Assembly (NCBI GenBank): GCA_002070375.1
Contig: MWDD01000011.1
Location: 1-64,000 of the forward strand
Direction: 5' to 3'
DNA from: a bacterium ADurb.Bin157
Lineage (GTDB): Bacteria > Muiribacteriota > Ozemobacteria > Ozemobacterales > Ozemobacteraceae
DNA length: 64,000 nucleotides
Shown in pieces: positions 33,812 through 41,998 of the stretch; the first letter of the stretch is position 1, and each line of letters begins with the position of its first letter. Below the pieces are notes generated by a model, which was not told the origin of the DNA, did not search any database, and saw only the letters and a program-made list of their open reading frames with translations. A program made the position numbers and the translations under genes.

Positions 33812-34753
33812 ATGGGAAACAGCGTTAACAGAGATAGTTTGTTATCTTGGATATTGGTGACTTTCGGAACGGTATTGAGTGCTGTCGGTTATGTTATTTT
33901 CATTCTTCCGTTGCATCTTTTTGAGGGCGGTGTTACCGGTTTAGGTATAATTGCGGCAAAGTTTTTAGGTAAAGTATTTGCTGACGGCAAAATGCTTCCT
34001 ATAACCGGTACAGTTTCGTGGGCTCTTACTATTTTAATTTTTGCAGTAGCGGTAAAAATCTTAGGGCGTTCATTTGGGGCCAAATCTGTTTATGCGACCA
34101 CTCTTTTATATTTTTTAATGGATGGTTTACTGTGGTTTTTGCAGAAAAACGGTTATGACGCAAAAATATTCGAGCTTTTTTCGGGTGATTTGCTTGTTGC
34201 GGCAATTTATGGGGCTTTATCAATCGGAATCGGGATGGCTATTGTTTTTAATGAAGGTGCAGCAACGGGCGGCGGTGATGCCTTTTGCCAAATAATAAGA
34301 AAAAAGTTTCATATTCAGATCGGCAAAACTATGCTTGTTACCGATTCTATTGTTTTGTTTATCGGTTTTTTTACTTTTGACGACCCGATGGCGGGTTTTA
34401 AAACTATGATGTATTCGTTTATATACATATTTATCTGCACTCAAGTGCTCGACACTGTTTTAAACGGTTTTAAGGCCAACCAGCTTGTTGTTATAAACAC
34501 AGGCAAGCCTGACGAGCTCAAAGAAGCAATCTTAGAGTATATTCCCACCGGAGTTACCGAATACACAGCGGTGGGCGGTTTTAGCCACAAAGAACGAACA
34601 ATTCTTGAGACCGTTATCTCAAAAAAACGCGCTCCCGAGCTTAAGCGAATAATCAGCGACTTCGACCCCGACGCTTTTGTAATAATTCAAAACACCGCTC
34701 AAGTTTATGGCCCGGGCTTTGATGAACTGCCCAAGGCGCCTGCAAAAAAATAG
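33812..34753 (+). CDS. YitT family membrane protein
   Basis: A 313-aa integral membrane protein with five or six membrane segments in the first 220 residues, including the family signatures GGVTGLGIIAAK and NEGAATGGGDAFCQII. The C-terminal DUF2179 domain is cytoplasmic (about 235-313: GVTEYTAVGGFSHKERTILETVI, VIIQNTAQVYGPGF). YitT proteins are widespread and of uncertain transport function. It ends 2 nt before the convergent P-loop gene's stop. Confidence 0.88.
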   Translation: MGNSVNRDSLLSWILVTFGTVLSAVGYVIFILPLHLFEGGVTGLGIIAAKFLGKVFADGKMLPITGTVSWALTILIFAVAVKILGRSFGAKSVYATTLLYFLMDGLLWFLQKNGYDAKIFELFSGDLLVAAIYGALSIGIGMAIVFNEGAATGGGDAFCQIIRKKFHIQIGKTMLVTDSIVLFIGFFTFDDPMAGFKTMMYSFIYIFICTQVLDTVLNGFKANQLVVINTGKPDELKEAILEYIPTGVTEYTAVGGFSHKERTILETVISKKRAPELKRIISDFDPDAFVIIQNTAQVYGPGFDELPKAPAKK

Positions 34754-34755
34754 AT

Positions 34756-35805
34756 TTATATGTTTTGAGGCGCTAAAACATCGAACACAGGCACATTAAC
34801 TCGCTTTTGCATTTCTGTGAGCAGTTCTTGGGCGTTTAAAACAAACCCTTTCGGCGAAAACGGGTTTACGGTCACCGCAATGAGATTTAGGCTCTTTAAG
34901 GTTTTAAGAACAGCGTTTCTTCTTTTTAATTCAGCATATTGAGCAGGGGAAATTAAAAACCTTGTGCCATCTAATGCCGCGATTGTGAGGGTATCGAGGT
35001 TTTTTACTTTATTTAAAAACCGATTTATAAATAGGTTTGAGACAACACCCGAAAAAAACGCGGTACTTTTTTTGTCAGTTTTGCTATTGATGACATGAGA
35101 GGCTAAAAAGTCTGCAGAAAGCTCGTCAAGGGCATTAAACGAATTTATTATATTGTAGTTTTCATCGTATATAATGCAATCATTTGCTTCAGTTATTTCA
35201 GTTTCGCTTTTTACGCTGATTTTACAGCAATCCAAAACAGGTAAATTTAAGAGTTCGACAAAATGTGCCGTTTCAGATACGATTCCTGAAATATCGTGAG
35301 AAAATGATGCTCCCGAAGCCAGAATACAAGCATCCGACAACGTCATGGCAGCGGTTGATTTTCTTTGCGCGGCTCCGTCGATAAAGATTTTTTCGGCCTT
35401 ATATTCGTAAAAAAGCTTTATCACTTTTGCCATTTCTTTTGTTGCGGATGGCCCCGCTAAGCGTGCGTAACCGTCGCTCAGGGCCCTTAACATAATAACT
35501 TCGCCTAACGGAGTATAAAGCCCGGTAAAACATAAAAGCTCACGAGTAAAATCACATTTTGACAAAAGCCCCGCTGCCGTTGCCACGAGGGTTCCGGCAG
35601 AAACATACACCGACGGTTTGGGTGTTTGAGTTACTAAGTCTGTGTCTTCGCCGTCGTAGCCGATCGAAGTTACAGCCTTGGTATAAGTATGATTTTGTGA
35701 GAGCAGGCTTTGCAAAACGGTTGTTTTGCCGCTGTTTTTTTCCAGTCCTATTATTGAAAAACAGTTTAAAGAGGGGTTGTTATAAACTAAGTCGCATAAA
35801 GTCAT
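34756..35805 (-). CDS. P-loop protein, possibly KamB-like reactivase subunit
   Basis: A protein of about 349 aa with Walker A GLEKNSGKTT (about residues 20-29) and further conserved-looking segments: SIGYDGEDTD, YTPLGEVIMLRALSDGYARLAGPS and FIDGAAQRKSTAAMTLSDACILASGA. The pattern reminds me of the reactivase subunit KamB of lysine 5,6-aminomutase clusters, and the gene upstream is also of a type found there, but no aminomutase gene is in this window. Start is uncertain: ATG 35805, or a TTG four codons upstream overlapping the preceding stop. Assignment is tentative. Confidence 0.55.
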   Translation of the reverse strand: MTLCDLVYNNPSLNCFSIIGLEKNSGKTTVLQSLLSQNHTYTKAVTSIGYDGEDTDLVTQTPKPSVYVSAGTLVATAAGLLSKCDFTRELLCFTGLYTPLGEVIMLRALSDGYARLAGPSATKEMAKVIKLFYEYKAEKIFIDGAAQRKSTAAMTLSDACILASGASFSHDISGIVSETAHFVELLNLPVLDCCKISVKSETEITEANDCIIYDENYNIINSFNALDELSADFLASHVINSKTDKKSTAFFSGVVSNLFINRFLNKVKNLDTLTIAALDGTRFLISPAQYAELKRRNAVLKTLKSLNLIAVTVNPFSPKGFVLNAQELLTEMQKRVNVPVFDVLAPQNI

Positions 35806-35809
35806 TTTA

Positions 35810-36979
35810 TCATGCAAAGAAGTAATACAGATAATGCGCGAAGACGCCGGCGAAGAAACCGCCGATCGCGTGGGATACCAAAGCTTTAGATGTCAGTTCT
35901 CGGTAACCGAGAGCGTCAAGCATGGCGGTATGAGTGCTTAAGAAGCCGCTCCAACACATTCCGATCGCTGTAAACACGGCAATTTCGTTGCCGGTAATAA
36001 TGCCCTGCGCCTGAAATTTGCCGATAAGGCCAAGAGCTGCGCCTACCGCGCCTAAGCTTGTCATGGGGAAAGCAATAAGTTCGGCGTGTGTAAACCCGAA
36101 TAAGGGTTTAAAAAGCCACTCGAGCTTTGCTCCTACCCAGGGTAAAAAGGCGACGCCTTCGTAAGGCAACCCTTGGTAGCCGATTGTGGGGTCTTTGGGC
36201 CCAAAGGTCAGCATCATTACGGCCGTGGTAATGATCAATACACCCGGAATAATTGCCAAGCCCAAATCTACACCTTGTTTGCCGCCGTCAAGCATTGAAT
36301 TTAAAAATCTTGTGAAAACACTTCCTTTAGATTTTTCGAGTTTTGGCGGCAAACCCGATTCGTCAAAGACAATTTTTTTTCGTTCGTCTTTAAGGTCGGT
36401 ATCCTCTTCGATTAATAAGCCTTTAATTCTGCCCTGCATTATTCTTGTTGAAATTACGGCCCCTAATATTGCGCCGCATAACCCTATAAATGCCGCTTTT
36501 GTGTAGCCTTTGCCGGCCATAAATGAAATAACGACTAACCCCATTCCAAATGCTGTGCCAAAGTTTGTCAAAGATATAAGCTGGTATTTTTTAAAGTATC
36601 TGCTGAAGTTTTTGTCGGAAGCAAGGCTTATAATTGCGGGGTTGTCAGAAAAAAAAGTAAGCAAACCGCCGAGAGCGGCGACTCCGGGAAGGTTAAAAAG
36701 AGGTTTCATCAAGGGTCTGAGTAAAATTTCAAAAAGTCTTATAACACCGAATTCTATCAGAATCTTGCCTAAGGCTCCGGCCAAAACGGTTATACCCATT
36801 ATATAAAACACTGTGTTCATAAGTAAATCATGAGCAGTGCTCATTATAGTGTTCAGCATATGTGATACGCTCATAACATTGGCTATTCCGCCGAATATGA
36901 CGCTAGCACCGATAATAAACAAAACACCTTCGACCTCTTTGGGCAAACCTTTTTTTTCTGTCTTTGTGACGTTATTCAT
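35810..36979 (-). CDS. CD0519/CD1768-type membrane protein with nucleoside-recognition Gate fold
   Basis: A 389-aa integral membrane protein with about nine to ten hydrophobic segments, beginning GVLFIIGASVIFGGIANVMS, with TFFSDNPAIISLASDKNF and a cytoplasmic charged loop (about 195-225). The layout matches the Gate/nucleoside-recognition membrane family seen in amino-acid-fermenting anaerobes. Substrate unknown. It directly precedes the KamB-like P-loop gene, so the two may act together in amino acid catabolism; inference only. Confidence 0.65.
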   Translation of the reverse strand: MNNVTKTEKKGLPKEVEGVLFIIGASVIFGGIANVMSVSHMLNTIMSTAHDLLMNTVFYIMGITVLAGALGKILIEFGVIRLFEILLRPLMKPLFNLPGVAALGGLLTFFSDNPAIISLASDKNFSRYFKKYQLISLTNFGTAFGMGLVVISFMAGKGYTKAAFIGLCGAILGAVISTRIMQGRIKGLLIEEDTDLKDERKKIVFDESGLPPKLEKSKGSVFTRFLNSMLDGGKQGVDLGLAIIPGVLIITTAVMMLTFGPKDPTIGYQGLPYEGVAFLPWVGAKLEWLFKPLFGFTHAELIAFPMTSLGAVGAALGLIGKFQAQGIITGNEIAVFTAIGMCWSGFLSTHTAMLDALGYRELTSKALVSHAIGGFFAGVFAHYLYYFFA

Positions 36980-37005
36980 TTTATTCTCTTTATAGGGAAT
37001 TATAA

Positions 37006-38304
37006 TCAGCTGTAGAATTCAGCCAGTGCCAATAGCATGCCGTGATTGTCTTTTACGCCGCAAAGTTCGCGTATAGAATGCATTGCCAACATGGGAACAC
37101 CCACGTCGACAGAAGGAATGCTGACATGACCGGCTGAAATCGGGCCTATGGTCGAGCCTCCCTTTGTGCTTGAGTGGTTAACAAAACATTGGTATTTGAC
37201 GCCGGCTTTTTCGCACAGTTGTTTAAATACAGCGCTTGTTACAGAGTCTGAGGTATAAGTTCTGTGTCCGCTTTGTTTGATAGTGGGGCCGCCGTTAACA
37301 ACCGGGCGTGTTGTCGGGTCTTCTTTTTCTTTTATGTTCGGGTGTACTGCGTGAGCCCCGTCGACAGAAATTATGAACGAATTTGCCAGGGTTTTGAAGT
37401 AATCGGTTCTTGAATGGTTTAAACTTAAGTTTATTCTTTCGAGAAGGTCTGAAAGAATGGTTGAGCCGGCGCCTTGTCTGCTTGCACTGCCCACTTCTTC
37501 GTTGTCAAAACAAGCGGCAATGCAGGTGGCGTTTTTTGATTCCGAATTGATAAGGGCGGTAATGGTAGAAAGAACTGCTTGAAGGTTATCTATGCGGCTT
37601 GATGAAATATATTCGAAGTTAGGCCCTATGAGAGCGCCTTTATCAAATTCATACATAAACAAGTCAAAGTCGAGAATGTCTTCGGGTGATACTTCTAAAG
37701 CGGCAGCCAGAACGTTTTGAAGGTATCCGTTAGCTTCAAACTTATTGCTCACCTGACCTAAAAACGGCAAGGTGTCGGTTTGTTTGTCGTAAACATAACC
37801 GTCATTGATTTTCGTATTGAGATGAACTGCCATATTCGGGATAATGGCAACAGGTCTGTTTATGTTGATAAGCATGTCCAAAGGCTTAAACACATCAGCG
37901 CTGCGGCTCGTAACGCGGCCGGCGATTCCTAAGGGGCGGTCTAACCAAGTGCTTAAAATGGGGCCGCCGTATGCTTCTGTGTTTAAACGCAAATAACAGT
38001 CTTTGCTTACCCATTCGGGGTTGGGTTTAAGTCTGAAACAGGGTGAATCGGTGTGTGAGGCGGCAATTCTGAAACCGGTTTGAGGCAATGAGCCGGTACC
38101 TACGACAAAAGCCATTATGGCTGAGTCATTTCTTGTGACGTAATAACGGCCGTTAGGCTCTAACGACCAATCCGAGGCTTCGTCAAGTTCAATAAACTTT
38201 TTGGCGGCCAATATTTTTTTAACGTTATTTACCGCGTGGTAAGAAGTGGGACTGTCGTAGCAAAAATTTATAAGTTCTTTGGCAAATTTTGTCGCGCTGA
38301 TCAT
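37006..38304 (-). CDS. apeB: M18 family aminopeptidase
   Basis: A 432-aa di-zinc aminopeptidase that removes N-terminal residues, preferring acidic ones in characterised members. Metal-site motifs are all present: AASHTDSPCFRLKPNP, ISVDGAHAVHPN, ACFDNEEVGSASRQGAG and the C-terminal PMLAMHSIRE. GAGGTTG precedes the ATG. It lies upstream of the CD0519-like membrane gene with a 26-nt gap, suggesting a peptide/amino-acid utilisation operon. Confidence 0.94.
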   Translation of the reverse strand: MISATKFAKELINFCYDSPTSYHAVNNVKKILAAKKFIELDEASDWSLEPNGRYYVTRNDSAIMAFVVGTGSLPQTGFRIAASHTDSPCFRLKPNPEWVSKDCYLRLNTEAYGGPILSTWLDRPLGIAGRVTSRSADVFKPLDMLININRPVAIIPNMAVHLNTKINDGYVYDKQTDTLPFLGQVSNKFEANGYLQNVLAAALEVSPEDILDFDLFMYEFDKGALIGPNFEYISSSRIDNLQAVLSTITALINSESKNATCIAACFDNEEVGSASRQGAGSTILSDLLERINLSLNHSRTDYFKTLANSFIISVDGAHAVHPNIKEKEDPTTRPVVNGGPTIKQSGHRTYTSDSVTSAVFKQLCEKAGVKYQCFVNHSSTKGGSTIGPISAGHVSIPSVDVGVPMLAMHSIRELCGVKDNHGMLLALAEFYS

Positions 38305-38365
38305 CTGTCTTCAACCTCATCTATTATTTACATTCCAAGGCTAAGTTTACTCTACTTTTAGCACT

Positions 38366-38899
38366 TTGCAAGCAAAAAAGATAGCACTTAATACAAACCT
38401 AAATAATGCCGATAAAAGTCTTAGAAATACAAATATAAACAAACATATAACATTAAAGAGCATTAATAAGGACAAACAAACAGCAATGAGCAATAATCTG
38501 TCAGTTCAAAACAACCCTTTGAGAACATTGTCTGATAGCTCTCAAACGCTATTGGATAAGGCAAAACAGGCGGATAGACCGACATTAAATGACTATATAG
38601 ATCAGGACAAAAAGAAAAAAAGTTCTGCCGTAGATTCATTTACTATGAACAGCGGCTCAACTGCCGAATCTAATTATGGCCAACTCAACGCATTAGAGAA
38701 GTATCGCTATATTTTGTCGCAGTCACAAAAAATTGACGTGAACGATGCGATAAATCAACCCGAGAAAACTTTAGAAGAAGCCGAAAAAATTATTGAACGC
38801 ACTTTAAAGCAAGGGTTGTCAGATGCAGATAAAGCAAATTTACAAAAAGCCCTGCAAGCTAAACAAATAGCTAAGCAAAGGCTGGATATGCTCGGTTAA
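38366..38899 (+). CDS. Unrecognised hydrophilic helical protein
   Basis: Up to 177 aa, starting at TTG 38366; an internal ATG at 38486 would give 137 aa. The sequence is rich in Asn, Lys, Gln and Ser in the first half and helical in the second (LEKYRYILSQSQKIDVNDAINQPEKTLEEAEKIIERTLKQGL, AKQIAKQRLDMLG). No signal peptide or membrane segment. The first 40 residues, Asn/Lys-rich, may not be coding. Family unknown. Confidence 0.5.
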   Translation: MQAKKIALNTNLNNADKSLRNTNINKHITLKSINKDKQTAMSNNLSVQNNPLRTLSDSSQTLLDKAKQADRPTLNDYIDQDKKKKSSAVDSFTMNSGSTAESNYGQLNALEKYRYILSQSQKIDVNDAINQPEKTLEEAEKIIERTLKQGLSDADKANLQKALQAKQIAKQRLDMLG

Positions 38900-38906
38900 C
38901 AAATAT

Positions 38907-38935
38907 TTGTTATATTTCAGTTTTTAGGTTATCAT
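38907..38935 (+). promoter_or_regulatory. Promoter of fabH
   Basis: TTGTTA (38907-38912) and TATCAT (38930-38935), 17-nt spacing, predict a start near 38942, 31 nt before the fabH ATG with an AAGGA ribosome site between. Confidence 0.55.
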
Positions 38936-38972
38936 TTATTAACTAAAATTCCATTAAGGATAAGAGCATAAA

Positions 38973-39980
38973 ATGAAAAAAGCTGTAGTAATCGGAACAG
39001 GCATGAACCTTCCGAAAAATAAAGTCACAAACCAAGATTTAGAAAAAATTGTAGATACGACCGATGAGTGGATAATAACAAGAACCGGTATAAAGACAAG
39101 ATACATGGCAGAAGAAGGACTGACTCTGACGGATTTATCTGTTCCCGCTTGTGAACAAGCTCTCAAGAATGCTAATTTAAAGCCCGAAGACATTGATTTA
39201 ATAATTTATTCCACCTATACACCCGATTATCAGATCCCCTCAAATGCTTGTATTCTGCAACATAAATTGGGTTGTACGAGAGCCGCCGCTTTTGATGTGG
39301 AAGCCGCTTGTTCCGGCTATGTTTATGGTTCGACAATAGCTTCTCAATTTATCGCGACCGGAATGTATAAGCATGTTCTTGTAGTCGGCGGCGATTTCAC
39401 TTCAAGGTTTTTAGATTTCGAAGACAGAAACTCTTGTGTTTTGTTTGGCGACGGCGTAGGCGCAACTATTTTTGGCGCTTCCGAAGATGAAGAAAACGGT
39501 GTTTTCGACAACCTTCTCGGAGCAATAGGAAGCGGTGCGGAATACATAATTGTTCCTGTGGGCGGCTCTGCTGTCAGACCCACCGAAGAAATTCTTAAAA
39601 AACGCGATCATTACGTAAAAATCAACGGAAAAGAAGTATTTAAGTTCTCGACAAGAATTGTCGGTGAAATTATTGATGAAGTTTTATCAAGAAACAAGAT
39701 GACCCTTGATGATATCGCTTTGATTATTCCCCATCAGGCAAATATAAGAATTATTGAATCTGCCGCAAAGCATTATAATTGCCCATTAGATAAATTCTAT
39801 GTGAACATAGATAAATACGGTAATACCGTTGCCGCAACTATCCCGATGGCTTTGCACGAAGCTTTATGCGAAGGTAAAATCAAAAAAGGCGACAATATTT
39901 TGTTAATCGGTTTCGGTGCAGGTCTAACTTATGGTTTGACCCTCATAAAATGGGGCAACTACACCAAACCCTTGTATTAA
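38973..39980 (+). CDS. fabH: Beta-ketoacyl-ACP synthase III
   Basis: FabH condenses acetyl-CoA (or another acyl-CoA) with malonyl-ACP to start fatty acid synthesis. The 335-aa protein has the catalytic Cys113 in VEAACSGYVYG, His in IIPHQANIRI and Asn in KYGNTVAATIP, and the C-terminal GDNILLIGFGAGLTYG. All triad residues are present. Single gene between its own promoter and a strong terminator; not part of a fab cluster here. Confidence 0.96.
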   Translation: MKKAVVIGTGMNLPKNKVTNQDLEKIVDTTDEWIITRTGIKTRYMAEEGLTLTDLSVPACEQALKNANLKPEDIDLIIYSTYTPDYQIPSNACILQHKLGCTRAAAFDVEAACSGYVYGSTIASQFIATGMYKHVLVVGGDFTSRFLDFEDRNSCVLFGDGVGATIFGASEDEENGVFDNLLGAIGSGAEYIIVPVGGSAVRPTEEILKKRDHYVKINGKEVFKFSTRIVGEIIDEVLSRNKMTLDDIALIIPHQANIRIIESAAKHYNCPLDKFYVNIDKYGNTVAATIPMALHEALCEGKIKKGDNILLIGFGAGLTYGLTLIKWGNYTKPLY

Positions 39981-39988
39981 GCGAATAC

Positions 39989-40028
39989 AAAAACACCGAA
40001 GCGCATTAAAGCACTTCGGTGTTTTTTT
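39989..40028. terminator. Bidirectional-type terminator between fabH and fic
   Basis: Stem CACCGAAG (39994-40001) / CTTCGGTG (40014-40021), extended by A-T pairs on both sides, with a run of T after and a run of A before. It can end both fabH (+) and fic (-). Confidence 0.85.
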
Positions 40029-40033
40029 ATAGT

Positions 40034-41083
40034 CTATCTGTTCCAAACATATTTTGTGTATCTTCCTCCACCAAGCTTGATGATTTCTTTTTTCTCAAGC
40101 ATATCTGTTAATGCTCTTTGAACTGTAATATGGCTGATGTCGGGACATTTTTCCATGATCTCTGATTTTGTAATTTCACCATAAGTTCCTTTTATCAATT
40201 CACGGATTCTGCCCGGTTTCGATAACCCGCTGTTAACAAGAATATCTGCCCTGCTAAAGAAATCTCTATATGAGGCCACAATTATGCCAAGCATATATTT
40301 TACAAACGGAATATAGTCATTTTCATTTTCTTTCCATTTTTGCGAACTCGCCAGAAGACATTCATAATATGATTCCTTTGTTTTTTCAATCATCTTTTCA
40401 ATACTGATATATTTACCGACGACATAACCGGATTTATAGAGAAGAAGTAATGTGAGCAATCTGCTCATTCTTCCATTGCCATCTGTAAAAGGATGGATAC
40501 ATAGAAAATCAATGATAAACATGGGAATCAGCAGAAGTGGATTAATCACACCTTCTCCCACCGACTTTTCAAATGCCTCACATAAGTTTTGAATTGATTC
40601 AGGTGTTTCCCAAGCCGGAACCGGTTTGAATCTCACAAATTTATTCCCCTCAGAATCTTCTTCCTCAATGGCATTATCAGTGCATTTATATTTGCCGCCG
40701 ATATCATAGCCTTCAAATTTATAAAGATCTCTGTGAAGCTGCAGAATGATATTGGGTTTAAGCGGAATATGGTCATGGTTTTCGTGTATAGAATTGAGAA
40801 CATCTCTGTATCCCGCGATTTCGCTCTCGTCTCTGTTCTTTGGGGTTGTTTTCTCTTTTACAAGTTGTTTTAACCGCGCGGCAGATGTATAAATACCCTC
40901 TATTCTGTTGGAAGCTTCTGTGCTCTGCACCTTTGCGGTTTCGACGAGCCTTGTTAGGGCAACCGGTTTTGATTCAACGTAAAGATTCTGACTTCCCCTG
41001 TATTCGTGAATCTTTGTAAGCAATGCGATTATCTCAGGGGTAAGAAGCTTTTTCCATTTTTTCTCAAATGCGTAATCACGCAT
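40034..41083 (-). CDS. Fic family AMP-transferase with C-terminal winged helix
   Basis: A 349-aa Fic protein, which would transfer AMP from ATP to a target protein. The Fic motif HPFTDGNGRMSR starts at His197 and is complete. The N-terminal inhibitory motif [S/T]xxxE[G/N] is present as SNRIEG (58-63), so it is a self-inhibited class II protein. The C-terminal 70 residues form a winged helix (IRELIKGTYGEITKSEIMEKCPDISHITVQRALTDMLEKKEII). Two large palindromes upstream may be its operator. Target unknown. Confidence 0.92.
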   Translation of the reverse strand: MRDYAFEKKWKKLLTPEIIALLTKIHEYRGSQNLYVESKPVALTRLVETAKVQSTEASNRIEGIYTSAARLKQLVKEKTTPKNRDESEIAGYRDVLNSIHENHDHIPLKPNIILQLHRDLYKFEGYDIGGKYKCTDNAIEEEDSEGNKFVRFKPVPAWETPESIQNLCEAFEKSVGEGVINPLLLIPMFIIDFLCIHPFTDGNGRMSRLLTLLLLYKSGYVVGKYISIEKMIEKTKESYYECLLASSQKWKENENDYIPFVKYMLGIIVASYRDFFSRADILVNSGLSKPGRIRELIKGTYGEITKSEIMEKCPDISHITVQRALTDMLEKKEIIKLGGGRYTKYVWNR

Positions 41084-41106
41084 TTCAATTACCTCATTAT
41101 ATTTTT

Positions 41107-41204
41107 AATTACATCATTTTTAATGAAATGATGTAATTGATTATATGGTTCAATTGCATCATTGTCAATTTTAATTACATCATTTTAGCTAAAATGATGT
41201 AATT
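41107..41204. repeat. Two palindromes plus half-site upstream of fic
   Basis: The half-site AATTACATCATTT occurs at 41107-41119 with its inverse at 41126-41138 (13-bp arms, 6-nt loop). A second copy forms a perfect 32-bp palindrome at 41173-41204. A degenerate half-site lies between them (41152-41164). They fill the 143-nt gap between fic and the phosphatase gene. The likely reading is an operator array for the Fic winged helix; an alternative is a small mobile repeat. Confidence 0.75.
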
Positions 41205-41226
41205 GAAGTTTGAGTCAGGTGTTTTT

Positions 41227-41685
41227 TTATCTTTGATTTTCGAGGAATTTTAAAAAGCCTTCGCAGCCTTCGACGACGTCTTCGTAAGTTTCGTCGAAGT
41301 TTCCGGTATACCAGGGGTCGGCTATATCGTCGCTTCTGTTTGCAAAAGTCAGAAGCTTGTGAATTTTGTTATCGGGGTCTGCTCCGAGGATGTAGTTCAT
41401 ATTGGCAACGTTTCTGCTGTCCATGCCCAAAAAATAGTCGTATTTGTCATAATCGCTTTTTTTAAGCTGCACTGCGTATTTTCCGGCTGTTGAAATATTA
41501 AATTCGGCGAGCTTTTTGACGGTGCCCCTGTGCACGGGATTGCCCGTTTCTTCGGTGCTTGTGGCCGATGATGCTATTAAAAACTTGTCTGCTGTTCCTC
41601 GTTTTTTTACCATATCTTTCAAAACGAACTCAGCCATAGGTGAACGACAAATATTACCGTGGCAAACAAACATTACTTTTATCAA
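41227..41685 (-). CDS. Low-molecular-weight protein-tyrosine phosphatase
   Basis: A 152-aa cytoplasmic phosphatase. The P-loop C-x5-R is CHGNICRSP (Cys8, Arg14) and the general acid Asp is in DDIADPWYTGNFDETYEDV, both complete. Start is TTG at 41683-41685, with AAGGAG ten bases upstream, because MIKVMFVCHGN is the usual opening. The first eight codons are repeated 291 bp upstream in a 25-bp direct repeat. Confidence 0.93.
   Translation of the reverse strand: MIKVMFVCHGNICRSPMAEFVLKDMVKKRGTADKFLIASSATSTEETGNPVHRGTVKKLAEFNISTAGKYAVQLKKSDYDKYDYFLGMDSRNVANMNYILGADPDNKIHKLLTFANRSDDIADPWYTGNFDETYEDVVEGCEGFLKFLENQR
41657..41681. repeat. 25-bp direct repeat, copy 1 (in phosphatase 5' end)
   Basis: This 25-bp stretch inside the first codons of the phosphatase gene recurs exactly at 41948-41972. 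The copies are 291 bp apart in the same direction and bracket an HTH-gene remnant. Confidence 0.9.
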
Positions 41686-41739
41686 TTTGCTTTGTCTCCT
41701 TATAGGGGGCGCAATTTCTGTCTTGTTTTGTTAACGCTG

Positions 41740-41745
41740 ATTATA
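41740..41745 (-). promoter_or_regulatory. -10 box of phosphatase gene
   Basis: TATAAT on the minus strand (with upstream TGA, extended -10) predicts a start near 41733 and a 48-nt leader to the TTG start. The 15-bp context AGATTTTGATATAAT is repeated at 42736-42750 before the next gene. Confidence 0.5.
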
Positions 41746-41902
41746 TCAAAATCTCTCGTGTTTGCCACCACTGTTTTTTTAATTTATTCGCTTCTTTCAC
41801 TTTTTCTCTCACGGCAGGTTTCTTTGCATCCACAGGAATTTTCCATCCACGCCCCTCTTGGTACGCACCCGGAATTTTAACGACGCCACGATTTGCACTG
41901 AT
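41741..41902 (-). pseudogene. 3' remnant of a helix-turn-helix (excisionase-type) gene
   Basis: On the minus strand an open 53-codon frame ends at TAA 41741-41743 and reads ANRGVVKIPGAYQEGRGWKIP, VDAKKPAVREKVKEANKLK and so on. The G-A-Y-x-x-G-R-x-W-x-I-P-V-D-A-x-K-P pattern is typical of the C-terminal part of small HTH_17-type DNA-binding proteins. A stop lies directly upstream (41903-41905) and no start is present, so only the 3' part remains, possibly with a frameshift. It lies inside the interval flanked by the 25-bp repeats. Confidence 0.65.
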
Positions 41903-41947
41903 TTACCCAACTGACAGCCAACACGAGTTTTACTCGCAGAGGTAGTG

Positions 41948-41972
41948 CCGTGGCAAACAAACATTACTTTTA
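41948..41972. repeat. 25-bp direct repeat, copy 2
   Basis: Exact copy of 41657-41681. On the minus strand it encodes KVMFVCHG, a detached duplicate of the phosphatase N-terminus, then runs into unrelated sequence. Confidence 0.9.
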
Positions 41973-41998
41973 AAAGATTAAAGTATATAAAGAATACC

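Larger units (their letters stand above)
41686..41998. other. Longest gene-free stretch: remnant and repeats
   Basis: This 313-nt gap holds the phosphatase promoter, the HTH-gene remnant and the second copy of the 25-bp repeat; no intact gene is seen. Confidence 0.7.

Noticed and set aside
41659-41880. 73-codon plus-strand open frame over the phosphatase 5' end
   Set aside because: It arises from the reverse of the HTH remnant and the repeat; no ribosome site.
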